Shown one piece after another: positions 1 through 9,024 of a DNA stretch of 45,638 bases (within the stretch, counting starts at the first letter, position 1; every line of letters starts with the position of its first letter). The position numbers and the translations under genes are program-made. The stretch is from positions 1 through 45,638 of the IMG/VR virus record IMGVR_UViG_3300010413_000149, one strand, 5' to 3'. Source of the DNA: a virus. The notes under the pieces were generated by a model that was not told the origin of the DNA, did not search any database, and worked only from the letters and a program-made list of their open reading frames with translations.

Positions 1-821
1 TCGAAAGCCTTGTCTATCTTTGGCGTCCAGTGTTGCGCCCATTCGCCAGGAATACCACGCCTGAATGTCGGAGATATTTCTCTCTTCTCCATTAGCATGA
101 CCATACGAAACACTTGAGCATTAACCTTCGATTCTGGAAGGTCAAGTTTGATACTGTTTACTTCGGCCATGCGTTCGTACACATACGTCGCAAACGCTTT
201 AGAGGTAGCGAATGGTTCTAATCGCATATCCTCATAGCGAAGTTTGTGTACCCAATCTACGTCTAACCAGGGTGCGTATTGCTCCCATCTATCGATGATG
301 CCAGGATATTTGTCGATACCTTGTATACAGGCAATTATGCGCTCTTCCTGATTTGGCAATGCACGATATATTTCTTTTCCATCATGCATGACCTTATCGT
401 TTTCGCTGATGACGTGGAAACTCTGAGATATCACCACATCACGCAAATCGCGATAAATGAAAATGACTTGAGCGCCCAAGTGATCCAGAAATTCCGCAAC
501 ATCATCACGGTATCCTGAGTGCGCCTTTAGATAGGTGTTTTCTTGCAACCTAGCTATGCGTTGAAATATCTTTCGATCTTCAACCCATTCGTTGGTCCAA
601 GAATGCCACTTGAATGTACCTGCCCAGGGAAACTTGAACGCCTCTGTTTCGACTAGGCATAATGCCATTATTGCTGCTAAATGGAGTCCAGACTTAGGAA
701 ATCCATTTAGATATAATTTTGGATATACCGTTATCCTCTCATAACCTTCGGGCGCAGGTTCATCAATTTCTTCTGCGCCCGATACGGTTAGACGACCCTC
801 CACTTTTTCACCATCACCCAT
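1..821 (-). CDS. PAPS-dependent sulfotransferase, C-terminus beyond window edge
   Basis: Sulfotransferases move a sulfuryl group from PAPS to hydroxyls or amines of sugars, lipids or proteins. The frame stays open for 273 codons to the window edge. Seen in the translation: the 5'-phosphosulfate loop YLNGFPKSGLHLA (about residues 37-49), the 3'-phosphate site FIYRDLRDVVISQS (about 121-134), a KLRYEDM segment, and the late PAPS-binding motif FRRGIPGEW (about 253-261), equivalent to RKGxxGxW. All core cofactor motifs are intact, so it should be active. The start overlaps the stop of the upstream gene (TAATG), so it is translated with the last tail-fibre genes, i.e. late. The target is not shown. 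Virion tail proteins or a glycan made by the sugar cassette at 20-26 kb are the obvious candidates (inference). The family assignment is firm and the substrate unknown. Confidence 0.9.
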   Translation of the reverse strand, partial: MGDGEKVEGRLTVSGAEEIDEPAPEGYERITVYPKLYLNGFPKSGLHLAAIMALCLVETEAFKFPWAGTFKWHSWTNEWVEDRKIFQRIARLQENTYLKAHSGYRDDVAEFLDHLGAQVIFIYRDLRDVVISQSFHVISENDKVMHDGKEIYRALPNQEERIIACIQGIDKYPGIIDRWEQYAPWLDVDWVHKLRYEDMRLEPFATSKAFATYVYERMAEVNSIKLDLPESKVNAQVFRMVMLMEKREISPTFRRGIPGEWAQHWTPKIDKAF

Positions 822-1222
822 TAACTATTCCCGTCTGTTAATGTAAAGCTAGTAATGGTGAACTGTTGACCAGCAGCAAAAGAATCGTTATCAACAACCA
901 AATCTTCTGCGCCAGTACCAACTGAACCCTGAAGGCCGCACACGGTTCCAGCAGCATTATACAATCTAAAATGATCTGCCGTTCCTGTACCATCTGCCGA
1001 TGCATCCTGCCATGTTCCCGTTAAATCTTTACTGCCAGCAGATGCAGCAGCCATCCAGTCAGCCGGTAATGTTAGTGATGCCAATGTAGTTCCACTATCT
1101 GCCGCTGTACAGCTTGCAGGTTGAGCGCCAGTAAATATTTTAAGAACTGCCGTCGCCCCAATAGTGGCTTCAATTGCATCAAGCCTAGCATTTCTAACTG
1201 CTTCACTAAGTTGAATTGTCAT
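821..1222 (-). CDS. small tail-associated structural protein (conserved phage family)
   Basis: This 133-residue protein belongs to a family I recognise from many siphophages. It has an N-terminal helix (LSEAVRNARLDAIEATIG), then a Ser/Thr/Gly-rich beta region with the characteristic GTWQDASADGTGTADHFRLY segment and an end like FTITSFTLTDGN. In other phages such genes sit among tail-tip and fibre genes, as here, downstream of a giant repeat protein. The exact role is unknown; a small virion decoration or fibre-associated protein is likely. A ribosome site (GGAGGATAAGTAATG) precedes the start. Its stop overlaps the sulfotransferase start, so the two are translationally coupled. Confidence 0.8.
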   Translation of the reverse strand: MTIQLSEAVRNARLDAIEATIGATAVLKIFTGAQPASCTAADSGTTLASLTLPADWMAAASAGSKDLTGTWQDASADGTGTADHFRLYNAAGTVCGLQGSVGTGAEDLVVDNDSFAAGQQFTITSFTLTDGNS

Positions 1223-1237
1223 TACTTATCCTCCAAA

Positions 1238-4200
1238 TTATTTTACAATACTTGTACCGCTTGAACTTTTTACTGTTCCAAATCCACTTGGGCCTTTAAT
1301 TATGCTAGAAATTGGCGTTTCTTCTCCGGTATGAAGTCCTGTAGCGGATAGTGCTAAAATCGCCAACGTTACTGTTGTCGCACCAGTTATTATAATACTT
1401 CCCGTTGCGCTTATTTCCAACTGTTCTAGAGTTATTGCGGCAGAAGCGGATATGTCTAATTCGCCGGTAGCAGCAGATGTAAGGGGGTCTAATACAACAT
1501 CTAGGGCGCTATCAATATAAAGTTTACCACTGGCAGAACAGGTAAGTTCTCCTAATGTTTTAGATAACGCGCCAGTAGATATTATCTGTTTTGTGCCAGT
1601 AGCAGATAATGCAAGCTCGCCTAGTGTTACATTCGCCTGACCTTCGATATCAAGTTCGCCAACACCGGAAGAAATGAGTGCATCTAGCGTTTTGGAGAGT
1701 GTTGCAGATATATCAAGATTACCGGATGCGACAAGCGTTAATGTCTCCAGTATCTTGGTAAGCGTGCCACTGATATCGAGTTCTGCTGTACCCGCGGCAG
1801 TAAGAGGATCTAGGGTTATATCTGCCTGACCAGTAGCGCCAGTTGACCCCGTTGCTGCTAAGGTGAGGGAGTCTAATGTTTTGGCTAACGCTGCTATGAT
1901 ATCTAGTTCGCCAGTAGCAGATAACGTAAGTTCTGCAAGCGTTATGGAAGCGGTGGCGCTGATATCGAGTTCGCTGGTAGACGTGACTATAAGTGACGCT
2001 AGTGTCACGTTTGCTGTTGCTTTAATATCTAGCTCGCCCGTACCAACGGCAGTGAGGGCGTCTAGCGTTACAGATAGCGAACCAGTTGCGCTTGACGTTC
2101 CAGTAGCGGCAAGCGTGAGCGCATCTAGGATCTTGGCTAGTGTGGCTGCAATGTCGAGTTCGCCAACGCCAGCAGCAATAAGCGCATCAAGGGTATTGGA
2201 TAACTGCCCCTCTATGTCAAGCGCGCCGACGCCAGCCGCAGTAAGGGGATCTAGCGTTATGTCGGCAGAACCGGATATTCCACCTTCTATATTGCCTACG
2301 GCCGCGAGTGTGAGCGCGTCAAGAGTTTTGGCTAGAGTAGCGGCAATATCTAGCTCTGCCGTACCCGATGCCGTCAATACGTCCAACGTGGCAGATAGCG
2401 TAGCGGCTATGTCTAGTTTGCCAACGCTTGACAGAGTGAGAGCGTCGAGCGTTTTTGTTAGTGTGGCCGTTATATCGAGTTCGCCGGTGGCGGAGGCAGT
2501 TAGCGCGTCGAGGGTCTTTGCAAGAGATCCGGTCGTTAGAATCGTTCCGGTTGCGGCAAGGGTAAGGACGTCAAGTGTCTTGGATAATGTAGCTGTGATA
2601 TCCAATGACGCCGTAGATACAAGGGTGAGCGCGTCGAGCGTCTTAGATAATATGGCCGATATGTCTAGTGTGGCAGTACCGGAAGCGGTGAGTGAGTCAA
2701 GTGTTTTGGATAGCGTTGCATCAATATCAAGTTCACCAAGTGCGGCGTAATTTGATATTGGTTGCGTGACTAAATTATTTGCGCTTCCAAATACGCCAAG
2801 CCCCGAAACCTGGCCACTGGTTTCAGTTTTGAAATTGGATGCGCTACCATAACTCCCTACGTTGACATTATTTACATAGAGTGTAATTGTTTCGTCATTG
2901 GCTGTTACCACTATCGAGCTATACAAAACAACAGTGCCAGGATCTGTTGTTATTCTTGTGTATGCGCTTGCGCTAACGTATTCCCGAAGCAGAAATACAC
3001 CATTTTGATCGATGGTGATAAACCAATAATTTGTTGTATCCTGTACGCGGAACCTGAACAACATCAATCCGCCAGACGGCAGAAATCCCACGTTAAATCT
3101 AAGTACAAAGTCCGCTTCGTGTATGAATGGATCTGTTTCGCCAAGAGGTCCATCTATTCTGTCTGTGATGGTTCCTGGCAGCAATCTCGCCAGCGTTATG
3201 TTCGCAGAACCTTCACGCGCAACAACATTTGTTGCGGTTGCGGAAAGAGTGACCGAATCTAGTGTCTTTGATAATGATGCATCGATATCTAGTTCGGCTG
3301 TTGCCGCACAGGTAAGAGCGCCAAGAGACTTGTTGAGGGTTGCGGAAATATCAAGTTCTGCTGTACCGGCGACGGTGAGGGCATCCAGTGTAATGTCTGC
3401 CGTACCCTCATTCGGTCCTACATTTTCAGCAGTAGCAGATAGTGTTAGCGCACCAAGTGTTTTGCTTGCAGTTGCAGATATTGCAAGTTTACCTGTGGCC
3501 CATGTAGGAGCTATGGCCTGTATATAGGTAGAACCAACTCCCGCTTTGTATAACGCTGCTCTATCATCGGCGTCAGGAAATGCACCCTGCCAAAAAGCAA
3601 GGTCGTCCATTGCGCCATTGTATTGGAAATTTGCTGCTGGTGCGCGTCCGAGAGTAAACGCCCCAGTATTACTACCTGCGGTGCCAGTATAGGTATCGCT
3701 CTGCGGAGTGGCATCATTGATCTGCATGTATATTGTTTTTGCAGAAGCGTCATGCCAAACACACATCCAATACCAGGTATCTTCAGCAAGTGTTGAAGGC
3801 CACGTTACTATACCAAGTACCGAAGGCGTAGCTGCTCCATCCCATACGTGCGCCTGCGGGGTGTGTACATAACTTAACGAAGATACTACTAGAAACTCTG
3901 TGTATCCAGTCGCACCACCCTTTTGAATAAAGCGCGGGTTAGCAGTAGCAGCAGAGGTTATGTTGAACCAAAATGTAACGGCCCAATCCTGATCGCCAAA
4001 TCGAAGGTCTGCCGTATCGTTGTGATACAGATAATCATTATTTGCGGCGACAAAACCTGCTGCATAGCCATGTTTACCCGTTACCTGATTGGGATCATTG
4101 CCAACAGTAAGGTCATATGTTGCATGTGTATCGTATCGAGTGCCGGACGCTTCCTCGAATTCCCACCAAGCATTAAGTGCTGAAACGGCAGTAGCGGACA

Positions 4201-4732
4201 ATGGCGAAGGAGAACTAAGCGACAAATCGCCTAGTGTAATATTCGCTGTACCTTCAATTCCTGCCGCATCGGGCGCTTCCAATACTGCCCATGACACACG
4301 GTATGTATCTGTTCCCGTTGTCATCGTCGTACCGGAGAAACGCAGCCGCAGATCCGTATAATCTGTGATGGCGTTGGCTTCTGCTTCGGTCAGGTCGTAG
4401 CTGTAGTCTGTCCACGTGCCGCGTGAAACTGGTGAGTTGTCGATACACGTCGCTCGAAGCGTAGCGCCCTCATATAGCCATACACTTTGCTTCTCGCCTG
4501 CGCCGCTACCTGTACTCTGCGCGCGAAACCGCACCGTGTGACCCGTTCCCACACCCGGATCGGTGACAGACCCTAGCTTGACTTCCAGAATCGCATTCAG
4601 CGTTGTGGTCGTGCAGTAGTCTGTGTCGCTGGCGGACGTTTCGTCTAGGTTCGCATATAGATTTGTAGTGTCGCCAACACCAGTCCAGTTTGTCTTGCTG
4701 ATATCACTGGACGGGCGCGCATACTGTGTCAT
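1238..4732 (-). CDS. giant repeat-rich tail fibre/adhesin with two concanavalin-like domains
   Basis: This 1164-residue protein is built from an N-terminal beta domain (about 1-155), a LamG/concanavalin-like domain (about 185-405, starting at LNAWWEFEEASG), five repeats, a second lectin-like beta domain (about 520-660, with LMLFRFRVQDTTNYW) and about 22 further repeats. The repeat is close to LDI-ATLSKTLDALTLSATGE, about 20-21 residues. The regular hydrophobic spacing suggests a beta-solenoid or stacked-sheet stalk (inference). Lectin domains on a stalk fit a receptor-binding or glycan-binding fibre. It starts directly after the stop of the preceding gene. Codon use is uniform, but long reading frames appear on the opposite strand because the repeat length is a multiple of three. 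The call as a tail fibre rests on position and architecture; no catalytic motif is seen. Confidence 0.78.
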   Translation of the reverse strand: MTQYARPSSDISKTNWTGVGDTTNLYANLDETSASDTDYCTTTTLNAILEVKLGSVTDPGVGTGHTVRFRAQSTGSGAGEKQSVWLYEGATLRATCIDNSPVSRGTWTDYSYDLTEAEANAITDYTDLRLRFSGTTMTTGTDTYRVSWAVLEAPDAAGIEGTANITLGDLSLSSPSPLSATAVSALNAWWEFEEASGTRYDTHATYDLTVGNDPNQVTGKHGYAAGFVAANNDYLYHNDTADLRFGDQDWAVTFWFNITSAATANPRFIQKGGATGYTEFLVVSSLSYVHTPQAHVWDGAATPSVLGIVTWPSTLAEDTWYWMCVWHDASAKTIYMQINDATPQSDTYTGTAGSNTGAFTLGRAPAANFQYNGAMDDLAFWQGAFPDADDRAALYKAGVGSTYIQAIAPTWATGKLAISATASKTLGALTLSATAENVGPNEGTADITLDALTVAGTAELDISATLNKSLGALTCAATAELDIDASLSKTLDSVTLSATATNVVAREGSANITLARLLPGTITDRIDGPLGETDPFIHEADFVLRFNVGFLPSGGLMLFRFRVQDTTNYWFITIDQNGVFLLREYVSASAYTRITTDPGTVVLYSSIVVTANDETITLYVNNVNVGSYGSASNFKTETSGQVSGLGVFGSANNLVTQPISNYAALGELDIDATLSKTLDSLTASGTATLDISAILSKTLDALTLVSTASLDITATLSKTLDVLTLAATGTILTTGSLAKTLDALTASATGELDITATLTKTLDALTLSSVGKLDIAATLSATLDVLTASGTAELDIAATLAKTLDALTLAAVGNIEGGISGSADITLDPLTAAGVGALDIEGQLSNTLDALIAAGVGELDIAATLAKILDALTLAATGTSSATGSLSVTLDALTAVGTGELDIKATANVTLASLIVTSTSELDISATASITLAELTLSATGELDIIAALAKTLDSLTLAATGSTGATGQADITLDPLTAAGTAELDISGTLTKILETLTLVASGNLDISATLSKTLDALISSGVGELDIEGQANVTLGELALSATGTKQIISTGALSKTLGELTCSASGKLYIDSALDVVLDPLTSAATGELDISASAAITLEQLEISATGSIIITGATTVTLAILALSATGLHTGEETPISSIIKGPSGFGTVKSSSGTSIVK
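1311..2748 (-). repeat. array of about 22 imperfect 60-63 bp coding repeats
   Basis: In the encoded protein I count 22 successive units, each of the form LDIxATLxKTLDxLTLxATG. Some units have the shorter form GSLAKTLDALTASATG or SADITLDPLTAAGVG. Units vary at the nucleotide level, so the array is old or under selection for protein sequence rather than freshly duplicated. Recombination between units could change stalk length. Confidence 0.85.
2606..2618 (+). repeat. 13-bp word TGACGCC-R-TAGAT, copy
   Basis: Exact copy (G at the variable base) inside the repeat-fibre gene, where it encodes Ser-Thr-Ala-Ser on the opposite strand. Confidence 0.8.
3200..3500 (-). repeat. second short array (5 units) of the same coding repeat
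   Basis: Five units (LAISATASKTLGALTL, TADITLDALTVAG, LDISATLNKSLGALTC, LDIDASLSKTLDSVTL, SANITLARL) lie between the two lectin-like domains. One more degenerate unit (GTANITLGDLSL) lies before the first lectin domain, about 28 units in all. Confidence 0.75.
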
Positions 4733-6058
4733 TTAGCGTATCTCCAATACGTCCATACTGACACCGCAGTTGGTTGATGTACTAATTGCTCTGAGCGCAA
4801 TCACAAACTGGTCCGTATATGGTGCTACGGGATGACTGCCATCTATGTTTAGGAACATGGGATACTCGGACGAGTTCTCTATTTCGAGCATGCCGCGATT
4901 TTGCACACTAGCGGGAACGTAGCCGGAGGATACGGCTATGCCGCCGTAGACTGCCGTTCCGCTTATGTTGTGTTCTGTAATGCTGTCTTGACTTCCACTT
5001 ACCCATGACCCACCACTAACGGATGCGCCCCAATACACATCATAGTGAACCGGCTGCGATGCAGCATATACGCTGATATTGCCTGGGATGATTAAGCCCC
5101 TGTTGACAACGCCATTGAAAGAGAGCTTTGGGCGTATGGCGAGAAGAGGAAGATAGGCCGCATTTGTCACGCTACGAAGCGTTGTTTCGTTAGATACGGA
5201 AAATGACTCTTTGGCGGCAAGATGCACGCCACCCTCTGAGATAACGGAGGAACATATCGCCTGCAATGTTTTGCCGCTTGACAGGGAAGCAGTAGCGGAG
5301 ATTTCGTATCGAATGGGCAGATTGAGCGTCGTCATGTAAGCGTTGGATACAGAGTTCGCGTGCAAGAACTGATGTGCATAGTAGGGTATGCCATCGACGA
5401 TAAAACCAGTTCGCACGCGGCCAACACCTAACCATTCTACATCGATAAAGAAGATTTGGGCCTTAGTGAAGTCGAGTGTATAGCCAGATGGTCCTGTACC
5501 ATCGAATGCATCAATGTTCCATGAAGATTGTGCTATCTCGGTGTCAACAACAGAACCACTAACGCTGCTTCTGCGAACTATGCTGTGGCCGCTATCGCTT
5601 TGAAAGAATATGCCGTTGTCATTGTCAAAGTAACCAACACGTTGACGAAGTTCTGCATCAGCAGAATCCATAACAAATGTAATAAAAATAAGTTGGCTTT
5701 TGCCAGGTTGATAGCGAATGTAATGGCGACTTTGACGAACAATAGAGTCAGATGCTTCGATATATAATTGTGCTTCTGACATAAGTGAATTATGAGAAGA
5801 ACCAGCATTCCCACTAGTATTTGTAATCTTTTCTTCCCAATGGATGCGGTGTTTATTGTATTGAAGTTGCGAATCGAAAAGAGTAACAGGGTTAGATACG
5901 CGAAGACGAGCAAATGCATCAACACTTGCAGAATCAGCAAGCGTTATCGTTCCATCCATACCTAAAGAATTCAATAATGAAGCAAGTCTATCCCACTGAT
6001 CTGGTTCAGTTGAATCCCAATGTATATATGTTGAACGATCATGTTTTTGTAATGGCAT
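4733..6058 (-). CDS. phage structural protein, tail/baseplate region
   Basis: The product is 441 residues if translation starts at MPLQKHDRST, whose ATG overlaps the stop of the upstream gene (TAATG), the same coupling seen elsewhere in this operon. An upstream in-frame Met would add eight residues but overlaps the neighbour by 25 bases. The segment DAFARLRVSNPVTLFDSQ (about residues 50-67) is a hallmark of a large family of phage virion proteins, followed by beta-rich sequence with no enzymatic motif. The family is common in metagenomic siphovirus genomes as a tail or baseplate-associated component. Position between two adhesin-like genes supports a distal-tail role; the precise function is unknown. 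Confidence 0.75.
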   Translation of the reverse strand: MPLQKHDRSTYIHWDSTEPDQWDRLASLLNSLGMDGTITLADSASVDAFARLRVSNPVTLFDSQLQYNKHRIHWEEKITNTSGNAGSSHNSLMSEAQLYIEASDSIVRQSRHYIRYQPGKSQLIFITFVMDSADAELRQRVGYFDNDNGIFFQSDSGHSIVRRSSVSGSVVDTEIAQSSWNIDAFDGTGPSGYTLDFTKAQIFFIDVEWLGVGRVRTGFIVDGIPYYAHQFLHANSVSNAYMTTLNLPIRYEISATASLSSGKTLQAICSSVISEGGVHLAAKESFSVSNETTLRSVTNAAYLPLLAIRPKLSFNGVVNRGLIIPGNISVYAASQPVHYDVYWGASVSGGSWVSGSQDSITEHNISGTAVYGGIAVSSGYVPASVQNRGMLEIENSSEYPMFLNIDGSHPVAPYTDQFVIALRAISTSTNCGVSMDVLEIR

Positions 6059-9024
6059 TATGTTTGTACCAAAACAGTCCAACCCTTACCTTCTAGGCTG
6101 GTTTTACAGGTTAATCCCGTAGAACCAGGTATTGCATTCCCAACAAGATTAACATAGTAAGAACCTGTTTCTCCTGTTGTATCTAATGCGCATAATACAT
6201 TATCGACAGCAGTTTGATTAAGATTCCCATTTCTTGCATATACTGTATGGACTGGAACACCTGTAAGGTCCAATGACGCCAGAGATGAACAATCATCTAG
6301 GTTGAGATAGTACAGCGATGACATATCTGTTGCATCGAAAGACGTAAGACTTGGGCATTCATGTCCATAAAATTCTCCAACATTGGATAGATTGGAAACA
6401 TTTATCGATGCTAATAATGCGCATCCATTTACCTGAACATCAGTAAGTGCAGTATTACTAGATAAATCTAGCGAAGTCAGGCTATCGCAATTGTAGGCGT
6501 ACAACCTTTCTAAAAGAGTGCATGCTGACGTGACTAGAGCGGTAAGCCCGTCATTAAATGCGTATAATCTTGTAAGATCGGATTGATTAGATAAATCAAT
6601 CGATGTAAGCGATGAATTCCCACTAATATCTAAATAGTCAAGAGATGAACTTGTGGGAAGCGTTATTGATGTAAAATCTCCATCAGTTAGATATGCCTCA
6701 ATCAAACTAGACATTGGAGACAAATCAATTGATGTAAGATTATTAAACGAAAGATCGATATATTGTAATGTTGTTATTCCTGATATATTTAGCGTCGATA
6801 GAGAATTATTTTGTAGCCACAATTCTGTCAACACTGTCATATTAGAAACATCTAGCGAAGTAAGTTCATTGTGGTCAAGTTCAAGTGAATCCATGCTTGA
6901 ATTATTACTTACGTCTATAGATGTAAGATGATTATTTCCTAAATCTATTTCTACAAGTGCTGTAAGTTGAGTAACATCTATAACAGTGATTTCATCACTT
7001 GGCATTCTGAGGCGAGTAACATCTGTCGCATTTGTCCAGTCTGCCGCAAAATCTTCGTCATTACTAGCAGATATCGTATGAGAGAATGAGTTTGCACTAG
7101 TTGAAAATCCATCCGTAATTGTCCAAAATCCTGTACTGGATGCGACGACATATGGATCAAAATTCATACTAACGCCGACAAACGAAACACTTCCACTTAA
7201 ATGATGCGTCTCACCAAACAATCCTATGGATACATATCCATAGTGCATCGCATTTACGCTATCTAAATCCCATCCTTCTCCATCAGGTTGTTCTTCGAAG
7301 CGATAAGATACCATTTCATAATCTGTATCTATATTTACTATTGCTTCGCTAACAGATAATTCCTCTCCGTCATATAGGAGAAGATTTATTCCGAAATCTC
7401 CACTTACTTCGTCTGCCTTTATGATTGCTTGAGGAATAACAGCAGCAATATTTATGATGGTATTAGGATTCGGAGTCAGTGGAAGAAGTTCCTCTATTGT
7501 AAATGTATCTATCAACCCTCCGTCTTCTGCCGTATTTGTTGTTGAATCTCCATCATGTGCAGCAGGATCGTCAACACATCTCCAATTTGGAGTATCTCCA
7601 TTTACTGTAAATCCAGCATGTGATCCTGGTCCATCTGTAAGGCCAAATCGAAAATATTTGTACGGCGGTCTTCTCATGACTACCGTTCCAAACGCTTCAT
7701 CTATATAGAAATTATCACTATATTCATCTCCACTAATAGCAGATGGACTCCCACTCATTGAACGTTCTAGCGTTTCATATGTGAAAGAACCTGAATATTC
7801 AAATAGGAGTTCGTCATCGCACCAAACGTTAAAAAGTCCATTGGGACCATCATAGGTGACTGCCCAATGAAACCATCTATCTCCACGAAGAACATCTATG
7901 GATGGTGTAGAAATATCAACGACAGAACTATCGACAATCAGAGAAACTTGACCTAAATCTAAATCAAGTTTCACACCAAATGTAACATCTGTTTCTGCTT
8001 CACTATCAGAATTTAACCAGATAGGATAAGTAATTCCAGATATTCCAGAAAAAAAGTGTGTTGCGCATCTAAGTCTACTAACAGACTTTCCAAAATCTAT
8101 TCCTACTGAATCAGATCCTTGCATCAAATAGGAATAACTACCTGTCTTTGCTTTTGTACTGCTTATTGAGGGAGAACCGCCAGAAAGAATATCGACTTCT
8201 TCTAGACAGCGCATCTCTGCTGCGTACTGTCCGATTCTAGAATATTCATTTTCAACTGGTTCTGAAGGAGATTCATACGCAGGAGCAAGAGCTACAACAG
8301 CACAATATAATTGAGTATCAGGAACAGCAGAAGCAGCAAAACCATACCCAAGTGTTAAGGTTCCTGAAGTGGATAGAATTCCATCATCGTCGCTACCAGT
8401 TGGTTTTCCTACATACCACGCTGATGGGTATGGAGTAAAATCATCTGGATCGACATCATCGTAGGAAAGCTCCGGGTAGTCTTCTGTACAACTTCCAAAG
8501 AAACTTGATATAGCATCAGTAACTACTAAATATCCAGTAGTGGGTAATTCTATTTGCAACAATCTAGGTTGTTCTTGTTCTGTATCCGCAACGCATTCCT
8601 CTGTTCCTTCCAGGACAGTATATGTAAATGAATCACTTATTGCAGTCCAATCAGAAGTTACAGTTGATGCTCCACGAATATGCATAAGACGAGCGTAAAA
8701 AACACCATGCGTTATTGTCGCTTGAACTGTCTTTTGTACCGAATAAACTATTTCATCATTTCCTGTTCCAGAAAAATAAGTAGCGTAACTAGCGTTTATG
8801 CTTGCTACTCTATATCCATCGCCAAGAGATATAGATTCAAGAGCAGTAGTATAAAACGAATGAAACTCCATCGATATTTGAACTAAAGCATTAAGACCAA
8901 CTTGAACTAAAAGTATCGTATCGTATGGCTGAATTGCTTCAGTAAGTTGTATGGTCCCACCATCAACTTCACCCGTTGTACCATCTTGATATATTAAGTG
9001 TGTTGAAAGAACTTCTATCGCCAT
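6058..9024 (-). CDS. lectin-like and leucine-rich-repeat receptor-binding protein candidate
   Basis: This 988-residue protein has an N-terminal beta-rich tail-attachment-like region (about 1-270), a concanavalin/LamG-like domain in the middle (about 285-455, with WFHWAVTYDGPNGLFNVW), another beta region, and a C-terminal third made of about 12-13 leucine-rich repeats. Typical units are LVEIDLGNNHLTSIDVSNNS and LDYLDISGNSSLTSIDLSNQ, period about 21-23 residues. LRRs are protein- or glycan-binding surfaces and are usual in bacterial surface adhesins but uncommon in phage fibres. In this position the protein is probably the receptor-recognition element (inference). The LRR cap ends with LEGKGWTVLVQT, a typical C-terminal LRR closing sequence. 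It overlaps the preceding gene by 10 bases. Confidence 0.78.
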   Translation of the reverse strand: MAIEVLSTHLIYQDGTTGEVDGGTIQLTEAIQPYDTILLVQVGLNALVQISMEFHSFYTTALESISLGDGYRVASINASYATYFSGTGNDEIVYSVQKTVQATITHGVFYARLMHIRGASTVTSDWTAISDSFTYTVLEGTEECVADTEQEQPRLLQIELPTTGYLVVTDAISSFFGSCTEDYPELSYDDVDPDDFTPYPSAWYVGKPTGSDDDGILSTSGTLTLGYGFAASAVPDTQLYCAVVALAPAYESPSEPVENEYSRIGQYAAEMRCLEEVDILSGGSPSISSTKAKTGSYSYLMQGSDSVGIDFGKSVSRLRCATHFFSGISGITYPIWLNSDSEAETDVTFGVKLDLDLGQVSLIVDSSVVDISTPSIDVLRGDRWFHWAVTYDGPNGLFNVWCDDELLFEYSGSFTYETLERSMSGSPSAISGDEYSDNFYIDEAFGTVVMRRPPYKYFRFGLTDGPGSHAGFTVNGDTPNWRCVDDPAAHDGDSTTNTAEDGGLIDTFTIEELLPLTPNPNTIINIAAVIPQAIIKADEVSGDFGINLLLYDGEELSVSEAIVNIDTDYEMVSYRFEEQPDGEGWDLDSVNAMHYGYVSIGLFGETHHLSGSVSFVGVSMNFDPYVVASSTGFWTITDGFSTSANSFSHTISASNDEDFAADWTNATDVTRLRMPSDEITVIDVTQLTALVEIDLGNNHLTSIDVSNNSSMDSLELDHNELTSLDVSNMTVLTELWLQNNSLSTLNISGITTLQYIDLSFNNLTSIDLSPMSSLIEAYLTDGDFTSITLPTSSSLDYLDISGNSSLTSIDLSNQSDLTRLYAFNDGLTALVTSACTLLERLYAYNCDSLTSLDLSSNTALTDVQVNGCALLASINVSNLSNVGEFYGHECPSLTSFDATDMSSLYYLNLDDCSSLASLDLTGVPVHTVYARNGNLNQTAVDNVLCALDTTGETGSYYVNLVGNAIPGSTGLTCKTSLEGKGWTVLVQT

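Noticed and set aside
279-518. 79-residue plus-strand frame near the left edge
   Set aside because: It lies opposite the intact sulfotransferase gene, whose motifs are continuous through this region.
1311-2748. Regular repeats considered as a CRISPR array
   Set aside because: Units are contiguous coding sequence with gradual divergence and no alternation of constant repeats with unique spacers.
1863-2750. 295-residue open frame on the plus strand opposite the fibre repeat array
   Set aside because: It is a by-product of an in-frame repeat of 60-63 bases: the opposite strand also repeats in frame without stops. No ribosome site, and the minus-strand reading has clear lectin and repeat structure.
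3123-3527. 134-residue plus-strand frame in the same gene
   Set aside because: Same repeat effect as above; shadow of the fibre gene.
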